Notes: generated by a model from the letters alone, not told the origin. 64,000 nt of DNA from Ichthyophis bannanicus (GCA_033557465.1 CM066031.1:1069976444-1070040443), one strand, 5' to 3'. Shown: positions 22,089 to 34,595, numbered from the stretch's first letter. Numbers and translations: made by a program.

Positions 22089-25000
22089 TCTCCATGTGTA
22101 TACTTCATTTCATATAGAGAATGCACATGCATGAGTAAAATCATCAGGATTTACAGCTGCTCCCTGGAATGTATAGGTTTTTAAAAAGTGCTCTTTCAGC
22201 CAGTCCTATACAGGAGGAATTAAGGGCTAATCCTCCTTAACCCACTGTTATTTCTCCCTCCAAAGTAGTATAGGTTTGCAAAATGGCCCCCATACACACC
22301 TGAAATGGCTCCTCGGGCTGCATGTGCCGGCACTGCACGCGGACTTCCGCGTGTCCCTAAAAATTGTTTCGAAAGGCCCCATATTTGGCAGAACCTTTCC
22401 TAAAATACCACCAGAACTATGTATGTCCCCCAACCTTTCTCTCTCACCATTGATCTCCATGTATTATTTATAAATTGCCTTCACACGTCTTTTAATAAAA
22501 TGCACTAAAAATAGACGCCTTTTTGTCCTGTTAACCTAGGTGCCCTATTATAGATTATCCCCTTTCCATGCATCAGGGTGATCCCTGCAGTGATCTGTGT
22601 AGCAGTGCCTTGATTTACTTCTCATTGTAATTGATAAAATGACAAAGCGACAGATGCTTTGAATAACTTTAGTTCTCAGGAACCAGTAAACCAGCACATA
22701 AGAGAGAATGTGGGGTAGGGATGATCTTAACCATTGTGTTTTAACCGTTGATAGGATTATGTAAAGACATTTTGGCGGTAGTGGTGCTGTAAATTAAACA
22801 TGAAGTGGAGGAGAGGGGATTTAAAAAAGGCGTGAGGAACAAGGAGGCAATCTTTTCACAGCAATCACATTTCATTAAGGGGTCCTGCAGCAAGGGAAAG
22901 CTGACTGTTTCTATAGGACTCTGATGCACTAAACTGCATTTGGGAACATAATGACATGTGAAAAACATGCCAGTAGCTCATGTTAATGCACATTATGGTG
23001 TGTTTCATGCATGATCCTTTGTGCTCATGAATGCAAAATAAGTAGCTGACTGCAGAATCATGCAAACCAGCAAAGTTATTTTTGTGCATTTTAACACGCC
23101 AAGTTGATTTTTGCATGTTAAAATGCACAAAAATTGCATTTTTTTAAAAAAATAGGAAACATAATTATGCTTCTGGGAGGTATTGTTAAATTCTTTTGCG
23201 CTAATGTCTAAGACCTTGCACAAATCCAATTTGCATGTCATTCATATGGGCCATTAGCTCATGAAAAATGTCAGGTGTTAACCAGCATTTCTGCAATCTA
23301 CAGTTAGGATTAGTAGATCAGCCTGGAGACTTGGTGCCATCATATTTCTGGCATCACAGCGGTGTAGTTATTAGAAACTGTGATGAAGAAATCAGCTAAT
23401 CATCTGCCTCTCTCCCCAGCTTCTCGCATAAGAGAAACTCATGAAAGATTAGTTAAGGGGAGGGGTAGAGAAAGGGTGATTGCAAATGCTTTGGATAATT
23501 TTTTTTTTGCACCTTCTTGGGATTCCACACTTTATTTTCTCACCTTGAGAATTTGCTGGGGATTTTTCCTAGCTCACACCCACAACTATTGTAAGGAAGA
23601 AACTGCAATAAAATCAGGAAACTGTCATGTATTATATTTATTGACATACAGTACTGGGATTTCCTAACAAACGAAATAGCAGTCCCTGTAAAATTCACCC
23701 TTTTTTCTGGTGTATTCTGCAGTTTGTAAATATTTCTAATCATCTTTGCATAGAATAGATGCTCACAAGGTAGGATGTTACTTAAAATAACAGACCTACT
23801 CATTCTATAGCTAGAATTAATATAATGTTTTGATTCTCCATTTTTTACGATTTTTATTTCTGATGTTTAAAGCTTTTGAAAGATTTTTAAGTGCTATTAG
23901 CTTCACTGTTGTTTGCTGTTTCTAAGAAAATTATTTGATTTGGTGAATTTATTATATCAGAGTTAGATATCGCTTTCCTTCCTGGGAACCTAATTTACAA
24001 TAGCTTATTCCAACATATATCATCTCCATCCTCCTATTGCATTAAAAGTCATATACTAAATACTAACTAACCTAAGGATGCTCATCCAGGATCTCTCCCC
24101 GGCCTTTCATTAAAGCAGATAATTGGTATAAACTATTCCAGACATCTTTCTCATTCACCATCACATTTTGACTATACACAGTATTCCATTTGAAATATCT
24201 GTGTGTTTTAACCAATTGCCTAAAGTGTAAATAATCCTTAAATGACCTTATTTTATCCAGTAATAGACCACCACAGAGAAGGCTCTTGCAAGCCACCTTC
24301 AGGCCTGGCTATCAGGCTATCCATACAGAATATCCATTGTAAACTATGATTTTTTAATTCATAGGAGCATAGTTAGTTTGTATATTGATTGTGAGAAATG
24401 GACCTGTCTGTGACTCTTAAAGACTGAAGTCTACCAAGTCAGCAGGAGAAATGAAGTGTTGAAGCCATGTAACGTGCTATGTTAGTTAAATAACTAAAAA
24501 CAAGCTATGTGTATGGCATAGCGTCTTGAGTGGAGTTACCTTGTCTTCTCAGCATGCCACAGTTACACTACATTTTTATCTTATCATTAACAAGCATATT
24601 TTATTTACAGTGGTTAAATATCTTCACTGCACTGTGGAAGGCTTGAAAACCTTTTGGGAGGCATACATATTGTATGGGAGATATAGAAAATATTTCATAG
24701 TAGTATTATGTTACTGTGAAATGTTTTATACTGTATATCCTTCCTTATTGTTAATTTTTTGGTAACAAGAGGTTCAATGATACAAAAACATCATTGTGTC
24801 TCCAAGTCAAACTGAGGAGCAGGGACATTAAGCAGCCCAACCCCTTCCCATTCCCAATGCTGTATGCTTTCTCAGTCTCAAATAAAAGACCCTGGGGCTA
24901 ATGTGGTAAACTGTGCTATGCTTTAGAGCAGCAGTTTACTCAAGATTTTTCTGTGCTAGTCTTAATGGAGAAAGACTTCTAGCATGGGAAAATCTTCAGT

Positions 25001-26034
25001 AAAACCACAGTGCTAAAGGTTAGTTTAGTGGCATGTAAAATGCATACAAAAACGGTTGAAAAACACGTTGCTCCTGTTGTAAAAACTGTGCTAGAATACA
25101 GAGCAGTTTTTTACTCTTACCCTGAAGATTTCCTTGTTGGTCTGTGGTGCTGTGCATCTCCCTCCCCATCTCTTACTGAAAAATGCACTGGAGGCCCAAG
25201 CAGGTCCTCAGTACCCCTAGAATTTTCCTGTGCACCTCCAACAACGAGAGGTGGGAGCATTGCCCCCTCATGCTTGCCTTTGTGCTGTCATCTTGAATAA
25301 TCATGCTGGTCTGATGCCCATGCAATAGATGCCATATTTGGAAGATTGACCTTACATTGTATGTCCCGACACACATACAGGGTCAAGTGTCACCATTTTC
25401 CAAGGTGGCAGCACGGAGGCAGGAGTGAGTGGGCATTACTCCTACCTCCCAATGTTGAAGGTGTGTGGGAGGATTTTGGGGGAGGTTTGGGGTTTTAGGG
25501 GATATTGGGGAGCCTGCTTGGACTCCCGGCATATTTTTGTAGGGGAGGGGGAAGGTGCAAGGGACCATGGGCCACCAGAGACATATGTGGGGTTGAAGAG
25601 TAGTCTGGAGAGTTGGTGGAGGAAGGTGGTGGAAGCATGGGGGGGGAGGGGATTGGGCATTGGTGGGTTGGGATCCAGGAAAGGTCTGAGACCCATTGGA
25701 TCACTTGTGTCATTTTATTCACTATGGAAGTCATTTTAAAAGTCTTAATCATGATGTAGGACATTTGAAGACATGCACATGGATGTCAAAATCACAGAGA
25801 CGTCATCTCATTCCTTTCACAAATAACATTTACAGATGTCTCCGGTTCAGGGGTATTCAAATAGGCAAGGAGGCATGGTAGAGGCATGTCTAGGGAGGTG
25901 CTATGGACTTACACGTCTCCGTTAGATTTCATGATTGATGAGGATGTTTGTGGGCATGTCCACATTTAGATCTGCTGCAGGCACAAATAGGCATCAGGAA
26001 AGTGCTTCTTTTGGCCTTAAAATATCCAGAGAGT
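22089..26034. other. Non-coding, unidentified
   Basis: No gene is supported. Notable compositions: repeated TGCATTTTAA/AACACGCC words (22920-23130), possibly an old MITE, and a G-rich run (25440-25680). Confidence 0.5.
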
Positions 26035-26150
26035 GTAGAGAAGATGGAGAGTTAAGCGACTAGTCTAAGATCTTAAAGACCCACACTGGGATTTGAACCC
26101 TGGCCACCCCCCACTCCCAACCCATTACTTTTACCATTATACTCTTAGAC
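26035..26150 (-). mobile_element. tRNA-derived SINE fragment
   Basis: The reverse complement holds a B-box-like GGGTTCAAATCC (around 26090-26101), an upstream A-box-like segment and the body block 'gacttagacaagtcgcttaactctcc' shared with the SINEs at 51810 and 54490. The tail is missing. Confidence 0.55.
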
Positions 26151-27646
26151 GTCCATGTTCTGAGATGCTATTCCAGGGACATCTATGTAGACGTCTCTAT
26201 AGATGTCCTTGTCGGGCACATCCACGTTTCTGAAATCATACCTGAGCTTGCACGTGTCTGCGTTTTTTTCCCAGACGTTCTGGCTTTGACGTCCCAAGAT
26301 TGCACTTGGATGTCCCATTGTAAAATGTGCCTTTAAGGTTTTTATATTACCGTGATGGTGTGTGCTGTTTTTTTCTGATAACATACACTTTTTAACACAG
26401 TCATAATTTGCATGCCATTAGTTTATTACATTGAAAGAAAAAATAATTTTTTACGCATTCATTAGAATGCAGTGTGCTGGAACTTACCACCGCATTCTAA
26501 CATACGGTTTTCTGAATCGAGGCCTAAGACGAGCTATTCACCAACCCTTCACTTGGATTTTAACCAAGATAGTTGAGAAATAAAGTTTCTGTCTTATCAG
26601 TGATAAATATCAGTCATGTGACAAGATTCTTCCCTTTGAAACTAAAAGTGCAACTGTAGTTCCCTTTGGAAGAAGGAAGTTAAAGGTGCTTTTTAGAACA
26701 AATGTAATTCAGAAAGTTGTGCAGGAAGATTGAAACAAGAAAACATTTACAAGGGTGATGTGCTTAGGTTCTTGGTATTTTTTGGGAGGGGAAAGACCAA
26801 GATCATTATTTAAGATGCACGCTACGGGTTCAGGCCTGTCCCTTCCTTGGCCAAACCTGGAGGATTAAACTACCTGCAAAAGGAAAACGTGCCTGTCATG
26901 ATATAAAACTGATTTAACTGTCTTCATAAATGTATTTGCAGTCAATTTCAAGCTAGTTTACCATTTTCAATCTGCTTTCTAACTTTACCTTTTGTGACAA
27001 CTCTTTGTGTTAGGTTCTCATGACTAATCTGTTTATGTTCCAAAACTCACATTGATCTGCTTTCTTACACAGCCTCCTGATGTAGGTGTACTTGGGCTCC
27101 CCTGGCCTCTGCTTCCTCTGAAAGAGATTTTAATTTGGCACAAAATAATCATTAGATATCCCAGCACCATGGTATAATTGCTCTTGTCTGCTTCTGCCTC
27201 CTGGCCAGTGATAAATTGGCTTCCTCTTTCCCAGCATTCAGTTTATGACAATTGTGTACATGGAGAAATATTGCCTTCAGTCTGATCAAGCCACAGGACT
27301 GATGAAGTCTGAGACCTCCAATGGGTGGAACGTAGCCATCGCTGCTGGGGCTTCTTTCCCTTATTCAGGAATCTTTAGCATCTCGGGAGCTGCTTCGGCA
27401 CTTCTGATACCATGCCTTGCAATTTATTGGGCTTTTGGGGGGTAACAAACAATGGCATTTATTATTTTGAACAGAATACTAATGGGTTATTGCCAGTGCA
27501 TAGGGAAGAGTCGGGCCTTACTACCTTTTCTCTGTATGGCATTATGCTAGAATCTCTGGTTCCCCCTGTCTTATGGTGTTGAAGCATAGAGACAAATGGA
27601 AGCGTTTTCACTTCTTCTAGTGGATACATTTGACATATAAAGCCAT
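26151..27646. other. Non-coding, unidentified
   Basis: No gene supported. Several GACGTC/AGATGTC words at 26150-26320 may mark an old palindromic element. Confidence 0.45.
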
Positions 27647-28215
27647 TCAGGCTGATGCAGGAAGCCGGTGCTGAAGTCATGCGCTATAAGCTGTGTATGA
27701 GTTTTCGTAGTATGGCGATAGTGCGAGAGTTCGGCGCCGGTATGCAGCAAAGGGCAGGTATACAAATGAGCTGTGTGCAAAACATCGGTGTAAAGTTGAA
27801 AGGAGGGGAGCCAATGCACGCGCAAACAAGAGGCATGCTACAAGTGGCCGTATACGCATGCATGTAAATGTCAAAGGCTCATATTAAATGCACAGGACGT
27901 GCAGGTTCTTTTGGCGCTGACCCATAATAACCAATACTATCTCACCCCAAAACATTTTTTTTATGAAATCACAAAAAGACCTAAAATAAAAGATGAATAA
28001 TATGCTTGAATAAAATAAAAGATGAATTATACGCTGAAAGATACATGCAGAAAATCTTCATGTTGAAGATAACTGTTCATCGATACAAACCCTGACACAG
28101 TCTTTCCCTACACATACAAGATGTTTAAGCCACCTCAGACCAGGCGTAGAGATGTTGGCACTCTTGCTGGTTATGTAATCCTGTATGCATTTCACTGCAG
28201 ATCGTATTAGCATTT
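27647..28215 (+). mobile_element. MITE family X copy 1, truncated
   Basis: Homologous in inverse orientation to about 54800-55390. Shared features include the terminal GGCTGATGCAGGAAGC end, an AGCTGTGTGCAAAAC block and the 'cctcagaccaggcgtagagatg' block. The distal end is cut where the SINE at 28222 begins. Confidence 0.7.
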
Positions 28216-28221
28216 TTTAAT

Positions 28222-28508
28222 TTTATTTATTTATTTAATTCTCTTATATACCACGCTATTCTGCATCAGTGCGGTTTACATTGAACAAACTGAAATTACA
28301 TTGAACAGGGCATTATAACTTGGAGATAACTATTTTACAGGGAACATGGGCTATGGAGGGTTAAGTGGCTTGCCCAAGACCACAAGGAGCACCTGTGGGA
28401 CTAGAAACCCCAGTCCTTCCGGCCCAAGGTTGCTGTCCTCTAGTGGGATTTGAACCCCCGACCTTCTGGCCTGAAGTACCTTGCCCCAACCACTAGGCCA
28501 CTCCTCCA
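28222..28508 (-). mobile_element. tRNA-derived SINE with an L2-type 3' tail
   Basis: The reverse complement starts with a tRNA-like head (A box TGGCCTAGTGGTTGGGG, B box GGTTCAAATCC), then the shared SINE body, then a 3' tail ('aaaccgcactgatgcagaa', 'gtggtatataagagaatt', TAAA repeats). That tail matches the L2 3' end at 41060-41142. Pol III promoter boxes are intact. A 3' end shared with an L2 LINE is the usual basis of SINE mobilisation. Confidence 0.8.
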
Positions 28509-29084
28509 CTCCCTTCGCGCTCTGAAAGCCGGTGCGACTGCGGAGATGGAGCTGATGCAGGGAGGGCAGGCTCTGTCGGGCAGGGGAGGGCCCCGCGGGA
28601 TATTAGATTCTGCCGTTGCTGCTGCGGCGGCGGCAGACAGTATTTTTTTTAAAAATTTTAAAATGTACTTTTAAAGCAGAATGTTCTTTGCGCGGGGCCC
28701 CCTGAAACGCAGGGCCCTGTGCCAAAAACATTCTTGCTCAATGGACAGGCCGGCCCTGTTCTTAATAGATACCTTTTCTCTTTAATAGCCTCTTTTACCG
28801 CCCCATTTAAATATGCTGGCAGTTGTTTGGTCTTTTTGTGACCTTTTTAGTGCATGGAATATATTGTATCTGGGCATCCATGATGGTATTTTACTTGTAT
28901 TTAAATCTTTTTTAAATACAACTGTTGTATTTGGCAATTTAATCTTTAGGCATATAGATAGCTGGGTGGTTGATGGATATTTTTTCCTCTTAATACTGTG
29001 CCCTATTACTCAATAATGCACACTATTTAGAAGTAGGCACACTACTGAAGTATAGTGTGCACTGTTGCTTAATAGCGCACCCTG
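28509..29084. other. Non-coding, GC-rich then AT-rich
   Basis: A short GC/GCG-rich stretch with a GCGGCGGCG run (28610-28640) is followed by AT-rich sequence. No gene supported. Confidence 0.45.
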
Positions 29085-29710
29085 TTGGATAATAAGGTGA
29101 ACTGTGCGAGCAATAGGGAGGCACTGTGATATGCAGTATTGATGACATTGTCCCCTGAAACAAAAAATAAAATAAAATAAATGACATAGGAAACTAAATA
29201 AAATGAAAACTTTAGCCTTAACATCCCTTGTAATAACAACATAGGAAAGTGCAGCAAGACGATTCTGGAGGCCAAATTTAGGCTTTTAGGTAGAAAGTTG
29301 AAATCTAGAAGGATGAGACGGTGCTGGAGGTAGGAAGGATTTTGATTTGTTAGGAGCTGGGCAACATTCTGGGGAGGAGGCAGTCTACTCCAAAAAGATG
29401 GGTTGCTGTCACTAACTTTTAAAAAGGATAAAGTAACTTTTAAACCAGAGCCTTGGGGAAAGCTGACAATTGATTGGGATAGCATGTTTGGAGGGAAGAT
29501 AGGACATCCTGATAGAGAGATTGCAATAATGGCAAAAGTAATCTGAGTTGAAAGATTGCAAAATTATCCCTGTCTACTGATAAAGCAGGTTTTATATACA
29601 AACAAAAACATACTTTGAAAACTCTGTATACAAGTGCTAGAAGCCTAAAAAATAAGATAGAAGAGGTAGATATAACAGCAATCCCATTGACCTCATGGAA
29701 GAAGGATAAG
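29085..29710 (+). mobile_element. CR1/L2-clade LINE, 5' part of ORF2, split by DIRS C
   Basis: Degraded frames near 29610-29690 read the start of an AP endonuclease (TSARSLKNKIEEVD-like). The same LINE resumes at 38808 beyond DIRS C with a GGMVVLYIKERI-like block, the next endonuclease motif in order. A 3' UTR at 39250-39585 may belong to the same copy. All frames are broken. Confidence 0.65.
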
Positions 29711-29845
29711 ATCTCCAGGAACAAGCAGGAATGAGTCTTCACATATGGGTATGTCGGTACCGACGGAGTCTGCGCGGGAACGCTTCCCAGCGTCCAATCA
29801 AAACGCTTTTGGAAGCATCCCACCACGCTTGCGTGCTGCCTTCCC
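29711..29845. repeat. DIRS C left inverted terminal repeat
   Basis: Inverse of 38645-38790 apart from the end-specific first bases. The outermost segment is matched, inverted, in the left half of the internal complementary region. Confidence 0.88.
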
Positions 29846-30083
29846 AACTGCCTCTCCTCAGTTTTCGTTTTTCTGCGGAGCCGGCAGGACGTCCTCCTGT
29901 CACCGCAGAAAATTCTTCTTTTATTTTTTAGTTTTCTTGTGGTCGCGGCTGCCTTCCCCGACGCCACCGGTACCGCCGGTGTTTTTTTCTCCTTTTTTCT
30001 TGTAAATTTCCTCTTTAAGGAATATTTTTTCTTCTTAGTGCCTCACGGTTTTCTTAGGCCTGCTAGGCCTCTCACTTTCCTTC

Positions 30084-31099
30084 ATGGAACCGCCAGTCAC
30101 TATTCCCAAGAAATGTTCAAACTGCGGCGGTACAAAATTAACCTTAGACACCCCTAATTGGTGTCTGGCCGGTTTGGGTCCTGACCATTTTCCTCCGGAG
30201 TGTCCCTCCTGCAATAGTATTGTCGGAAGAAGTCTTGAGCATCGGGTTTCCCTCGATACGCGGTCCCCATCCAGCTTCAGGGCACCGACCACTTCTTCTT
30301 CTACACGACATCAGTCTGTTAAGACTAACCAGCCCTCGAGTGGTAGATCTCATGCACAGCATAGAGATGCCTCTGGCCTTGCCCTCGAGAACATACTGGT
30401 TTTAAAACCCCGGTGGGAGTCTTCGGCCTCCAAAACCTGTGTGGGGTTTCAGGTTGTTCCTGAGGTACACTCCTCACAGAGCATACCTGTGCCATGCTCG
30501 GTGGTGGCATCCGCTTCGAGCGGTACCGATACCCCAGCATCGGCAATGGTGTTGGATGAAACATTCCTCACCAAGGATCATTGTCTGGCGTCCTCGGTAC
30601 CTACGGGACCATTGGATACGCTCCAGGCCGACCCTCCAGTATCGGTATCGATCCCGGTACCGATACTAGTACCGATGTCGGTACCCTACAGATGTGCTTC
30701 GATAGACTCGCTTCCTTCGATGCCGAGTCTGGAATCGATCTCCAGTCTGAGGACTGGGTACCGACTCGCCTTGGTACCGACACCAAACGGTACCGAAGGC
30801 ACGGTTCCGATGATCCATGTCCAGCACTCTCGGTTTCTTCCATACCGATAGAGTTGTCACCGGCTGGCCTTCATCCACTGGTACCGGATACGGTGCCGGA
30901 GTCGGTACCGGTATCCACATTACCATGGCTGTCGGTGCCTTCCATGCTTCCCTCTTCAGGCTCACTTCCCTCGATACCGAGTTTGGAATCGATCCCTAGC
31001 ATGGACGATATGCTACCGACTGTTGCTGGTCCCGACCCCCTGCGGTACCGGCAACCATTCTCTATGGATCTCCACCATTCAGGATCTTATAAAGGTTAG
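30084..31099 (+). pseudogene. DIRS C ORF1 N-terminal part with CxxC motif, Ser/Pro-rich
   Basis: The frame 30084-30851 begins MEPPVTIPKKCSNCGG with a later CPSC, a possible four-Cys zinc site, then a long Ser/Thr/Pro-rich stretch. An overlapping frame (30581-31099) continues in a different phase. The DNA is dominated by repeats of GGTACCGATACC-like words, which favour slippage and frame loss. The next frame, the gag core, starts at 31192 in a third phase. It was probably once one ORF1 with 31192-32118. Function is presumed nucleic-acid binding in the DIRS particle. Confidence 0.55.
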
Positions 31100-31191
31100 A
31101 TAGATCCTCCGGTGCCAATGCTAGTTCTTCAGCAGATCTAGCCTGTCCAAAAGAATTTCCCTCTGGGGATTTTTCTTTTCAAGCTTTTCTC

Positions 31192-32118
31192 GTGGATATG
31201 ATGAAATCACTTGCCATTTCTATGCCTGAACAGGATCCTACACAAGGCAATGCAGAATCCCTGTATATTCCTGGGACAGCAAAGGATACCATCATGCTTC
31301 CTTTGCATCATTCCTTGCAGGATCTTCTACGAATGTGGGAAGCTCCTTTAACGGTGCCCCCACCTTCTAGGACAGCTGATCTTCTATATCAGGTGCCTTC
31401 CTCTCCAGGTTTTCAGAAGACTCAACTTCCTCATCATTCCATTATTTTTGAATCAGCAATGAGGCAGCTGAAGAGTACTAAAAAGCACTCTTCTTATCCG
31501 CCAGGTCCTGAGTCTAGGACTTTAGATGCCTTTGGACGCCAAACCTTCCAGGCATCCATGCTTTCAGCAAGAATTCCCTCATATATTTTCTATATGGGAT
31601 TATCTCTTGAGGTCACAAAGAAATTACTATCTTTGACTCCTTTTCTTCAAGAGACTATAAGTGCAGACTATTCCTCTCTGATTAGTCATGCTCACAATAT
31701 ATCTAGGTTCCTTATTCGTGCTTCCCTGGACTCCTTTGAGTCTGTTAGCAGAACTTCTGCTATAGCTATAGGGGCACGACGTAAAGCCTGGTACCAGGCT
31801 TCAAGCTTGGACAAATGGGCTCAAGAAAGACTGGGAAATACTCCTTGCACTGGAGAAAATCTCTTTAACAAGGAGTCTTTACTCCAGGTTGCTCGGTTAA
31901 CCACTGATATTCCTGTTTCCAGAGGCTGTTCTACGCCTTCCTCTTTCCCAGTTGGTAGGAAATGTCCTACCCAACTTTCTTCCTCAAGGGGGAAAAAGTT
32001 TTATTCTTCTTCTGCCCATCATTCAGATGTTCCCAAACAGGGGAAACATCGCCCTAGTCTGAAGAAACCACAACCTCAACAGGGTCCACAAACCCAGCAG
32101 TCGCAGGGTTTTAAATAA
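31192..32118 (+). CDS. DIRS gag-like protein core, open frame
   Basis: 308 codons with no stop. The N-terminal third is predicted helical (LHHSLQDLLRMWE; IIFESAMRQLK). The middle carries FQASMLSARIPSYIFYMGLSLEV, shared with the decayed element A at 1700-1780. The C-terminal third has WAQERLGNTPCTGENLFNKE, shared with element A at 1950-2030, and a Lys/Gln/Pro-rich basic tail. The protein is the presumed structural ORF1 of DIRS elements. The upstream part lies in other frames, so the ATG at 31192 is likely not the original start. It is the best-preserved gene of this element. Confidence 0.68.
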   Translation: MDMMKSLAISMPEQDPTQGNAESLYIPGTAKDTIMLPLHHSLQDLLRMWEAPLTVPPPSRTADLLYQVPSSPGFQKTQLPHHSIIFESAMRQLKSTKKHSSYPPGPESRTLDAFGRQTFQASMLSARIPSYIFYMGLSLEVTKKLLSLTPFLQETISADYSSLISHAHNISRFLIRASLDSFESVSRTSAIAIGARRKAWYQASSLDKWAQERLGNTPCTGENLFNKESLLQVARLTTDIPVSRGCSTPSSFPVGRKCPTQLSSSRGKKFYSSSAHHSDVPKQGKHRPSLKKPQPQQGPQTQQSQGFK

Positions 32119-33366
32119 GTCATTTTTCCCCTTGTGTTGCTGGTTACAGGGGCAGTCTACTTCTTTTTGCTGAAGTATCTGCACTAAATTTATCCTAACT
32201 TTTTCAAGATGTCTCTTTTTGAGACATTTTTTCCTTTACTCTAAGAGTCTTCATGATGATCATGCCCTCACTTGACAGATTTCTCTTCCTTTTCGGGAAA
32301 AGAGAAATGACAACTATTAATAAGACAGTTGTTTCCCTGTACTGGCATGTATCATCTTACCTTTCAGAGACTTCCTTCATAGTCAGTCTCCTTCACCTCT
32401 GTCTTACCTCCCTCTTGCTACAGCATCTGGTTTGTAAGAGTGGCTCTTTTACACTGGTAAGCCCCTATGGTCCTCTACCTGTTCCACAGGGGGATTCTCC
32501 ATTTAAAAATTGTCTCCCCCTTTATTTCCTTAGGGAAGCTCATCAGACACTAGATAGTCCTACTATGTCTGTTGTCTGTTTTTTCCAATCTAAAAAAGAT
32601 GGGAAAAGAAATTTTTCGCCCTCTGCCCTGGTAGTTGCTGCAGATACACTAATTCCTAGTGGTTTAGCCATTGGTTCTGTTCACCACACAACCAGGGCTT
32701 CTCCTCCACTAGCTATTCTTCTAGCCTCAGTGCTAAACCCCAAACAGGTTATCAACCTCGTTTGGGAAACCCTATTATCACAGACTGCTTGGTTAACTTC
32801 TATTCTTTGCCCCTTGTCCTTGGCAGAATAGTTTTCCCCACTGGCTTTTTAGCAGCCAGTTTTTTCTTCTAACTAACCTGCAGCATGCTCTCTGCAACTC
32901 TACAGAGTAGCTTTGCACTATGGGCCCTTGCTAGAGAGCATCATATCTTGTCTAGCAGATAACCCCAGAGGGTTAGGAGGGGTTTCCCCAGTCATATTTT
33001 TCATGTCTGGTAGGTGTTCCCTACCCCTACCATCTCATCTAAAATCTCTTTTGAGACCTGAGGCTCAGGCCTTTTCTTCACGTGACAACCTAAAGGATGG
33101 CAAATTCCCTGGCTTGGTCCATATCCCTTTGGTCTTCTCGCCAGAGATCTTTTTTGTTTCAGTGGCAGTTAAAGGACGCCTGATACCCATCTGCCCTTGT
33201 AGACAGGTCACTATGGTATCTTCCTCCAGTGACGTCCTCTATCCATTCTCCATACTGCGCTTCTGGAGAAATCTAGACTTGCTGCCTGCAGACTGAAGTT
33301 ATCCTCTGCCTTTTTCCACGTAGGCCATCCTGGTTATTTAAGAGCTCAAATTCTGAAACGGATTTA
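32119..33366 (+). other. DIRS C internal region, no recognisable RT
   Basis: Pyrimidine-rich sequence where DIRS RT/RNase H would be expected. Frames at 32253-32831 and 32913-33296 are open but show none of the RT or recombinase motifs visible in elements A and B. It may be a replacement filler or strongly decayed RT. It continues after the nested element at 37159. Confidence 0.5.
33364..33366. repeat. TTA target duplication, left
   Basis: TTA immediately before the Harbinger-type inverted repeat; the same TTA follows the element at 37156-37158. Confidence 0.8.
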
Positions 33367-34082
33367 GGGGTATGTTTACTAAACTGTCTTAACGTGTGCT
33401 CTGCGATGTTATCACGCGATAAGGTACCTTATCGCGCGATGATGGCACTTTTTAAAGCGCACAGGTACCATATCGCGCGATAACGCATGCTGTGGCGCAA
33501 ACGAGCGCTGAAGGCGGGGAAAGGCTCCCGGAGGGCGGAGGAAGGCTTCCCAGGGGCGGAGAGAAGGGGTGAATGGGTGGAGAGTGGGAGGGGAGAGGCT
33601 CCCTGCACACCAACGCTGTGAAATCCGAGGTTCAAAACTAACGCCAGTGAAACCCTGGCGTTAGAGCTGATTTAAAGGGAAAAGAAACCATTTCCGTCAG
33701 CAATGTACAGCAAAACCAGGGAAACCTACAAAAAGTGATAAGTGTGATACATGTGCAGTTTGTGCACAGAACAAAAGGGCAAATAAACATTGAAAATGAA
33801 CAGAAGTAAATGTAACAAAAACATAACCAAGCTGGGCACTAGTGATAGTAATGGGAAACATCAAAAAACACTCCCAAGAAAGCCCCCCAAAAAAGATATG
33901 AATTTTGGAAGGGTCTACACTCCGTCCCCATACAAGCTGAATGATCCCACAGTGAAATAGCACTGATCAGGGTTTCCCTCTCCATTGGACAGGTTTCCTA
34001 TGGCATGCACATGTTCCACAGGGAGCAGAAGCAGTGGACGACCCAGTTGCTTAGTGTAAATTCCAAATAGCTTTATTGAAGA

Positions 34083-34120
34083 TCCCCGACGTGTTTCGGC
34101 TTACGCCTTTCTCAAGGGGA
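34083..34120 (-). ncRNA. Hammerhead-like motif, core degenerate
   Basis: Minus strand from 34120: stem I TCCCC/GGGGA, then TTGAGAA where the core consensus is CUGANGA (two deviations), stem II GGC/GCC with loop GTAA, GAAA core (34097-34094), a short stem III (A-C/G-U) and a GUC cleavage triplet. The architecture is that of minimal Penelope-type hammerheads. The core changes make activity doubtful. Confidence 0.5.
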
Positions 34121-34212
34121 GAGTTGTGAATCATACACTGAGATATCGTTTAGAGATGAGGGACATTAAGGTCCTCAACGTGCTAAGCGGGCACAGAGGT
34201 GGCAAAACCCCA

Positions 34213-34467
34213 TGCTTTGTAGTTGAATCTATGATGACACTGCTGAGAAAAGTGTAGGCACTAAAGTAAAGTACTGAACGATCCTCTTCTGAGTAGCAAA
34301 ACAATCCGGCAGAGTAACATGTAGAACGTTATTCCAAGTCACTTGGAATAACGTTCTACATGTTACTCTGCCGGATTGTTTTGCTACTCAGAAGAGGATC
34401 GTTCAGTACTTTACTTTAGTGCCTACACTTTTCTCAGCAGTGTCATCATAGATTCAACTACAAAGCA
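34213..34467. repeat. Perfect-length palindrome next to the hammerhead-like motif
   Basis: Arms 34213-34339 and 34341-34467 are inverse copies of 127 bp around the single base 34340. The left arm continues into the hammerhead-like motif at 34083-34120; the right arm stops at 34467. This is the same arrangement as 13502-14525, with a longer and a truncated inverted copy. Confidence 0.8.
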
Positions 34468-34595
34468 CTACCCACTACTACAACGTGCTAATACAGACAG
34501 AACCTTTATTGCAGATGACGTAAACATGCCCAAAACACCTACATTTTACCCTACAGAGCAAAGACACCATAAACAGGCGCATTACCTAGAGCAGT

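Noticed and set aside
22248..22473. Possible small exon-like frames in the 22-kb region
   Set aside because: No splice context, similarity or conservation visible; chance frames.
30144..30965. Minus-strand frames opposite DIRS ORF1
   Set aside because: Shadows of the plus-strand coding sequence and its GGTACC repeats.
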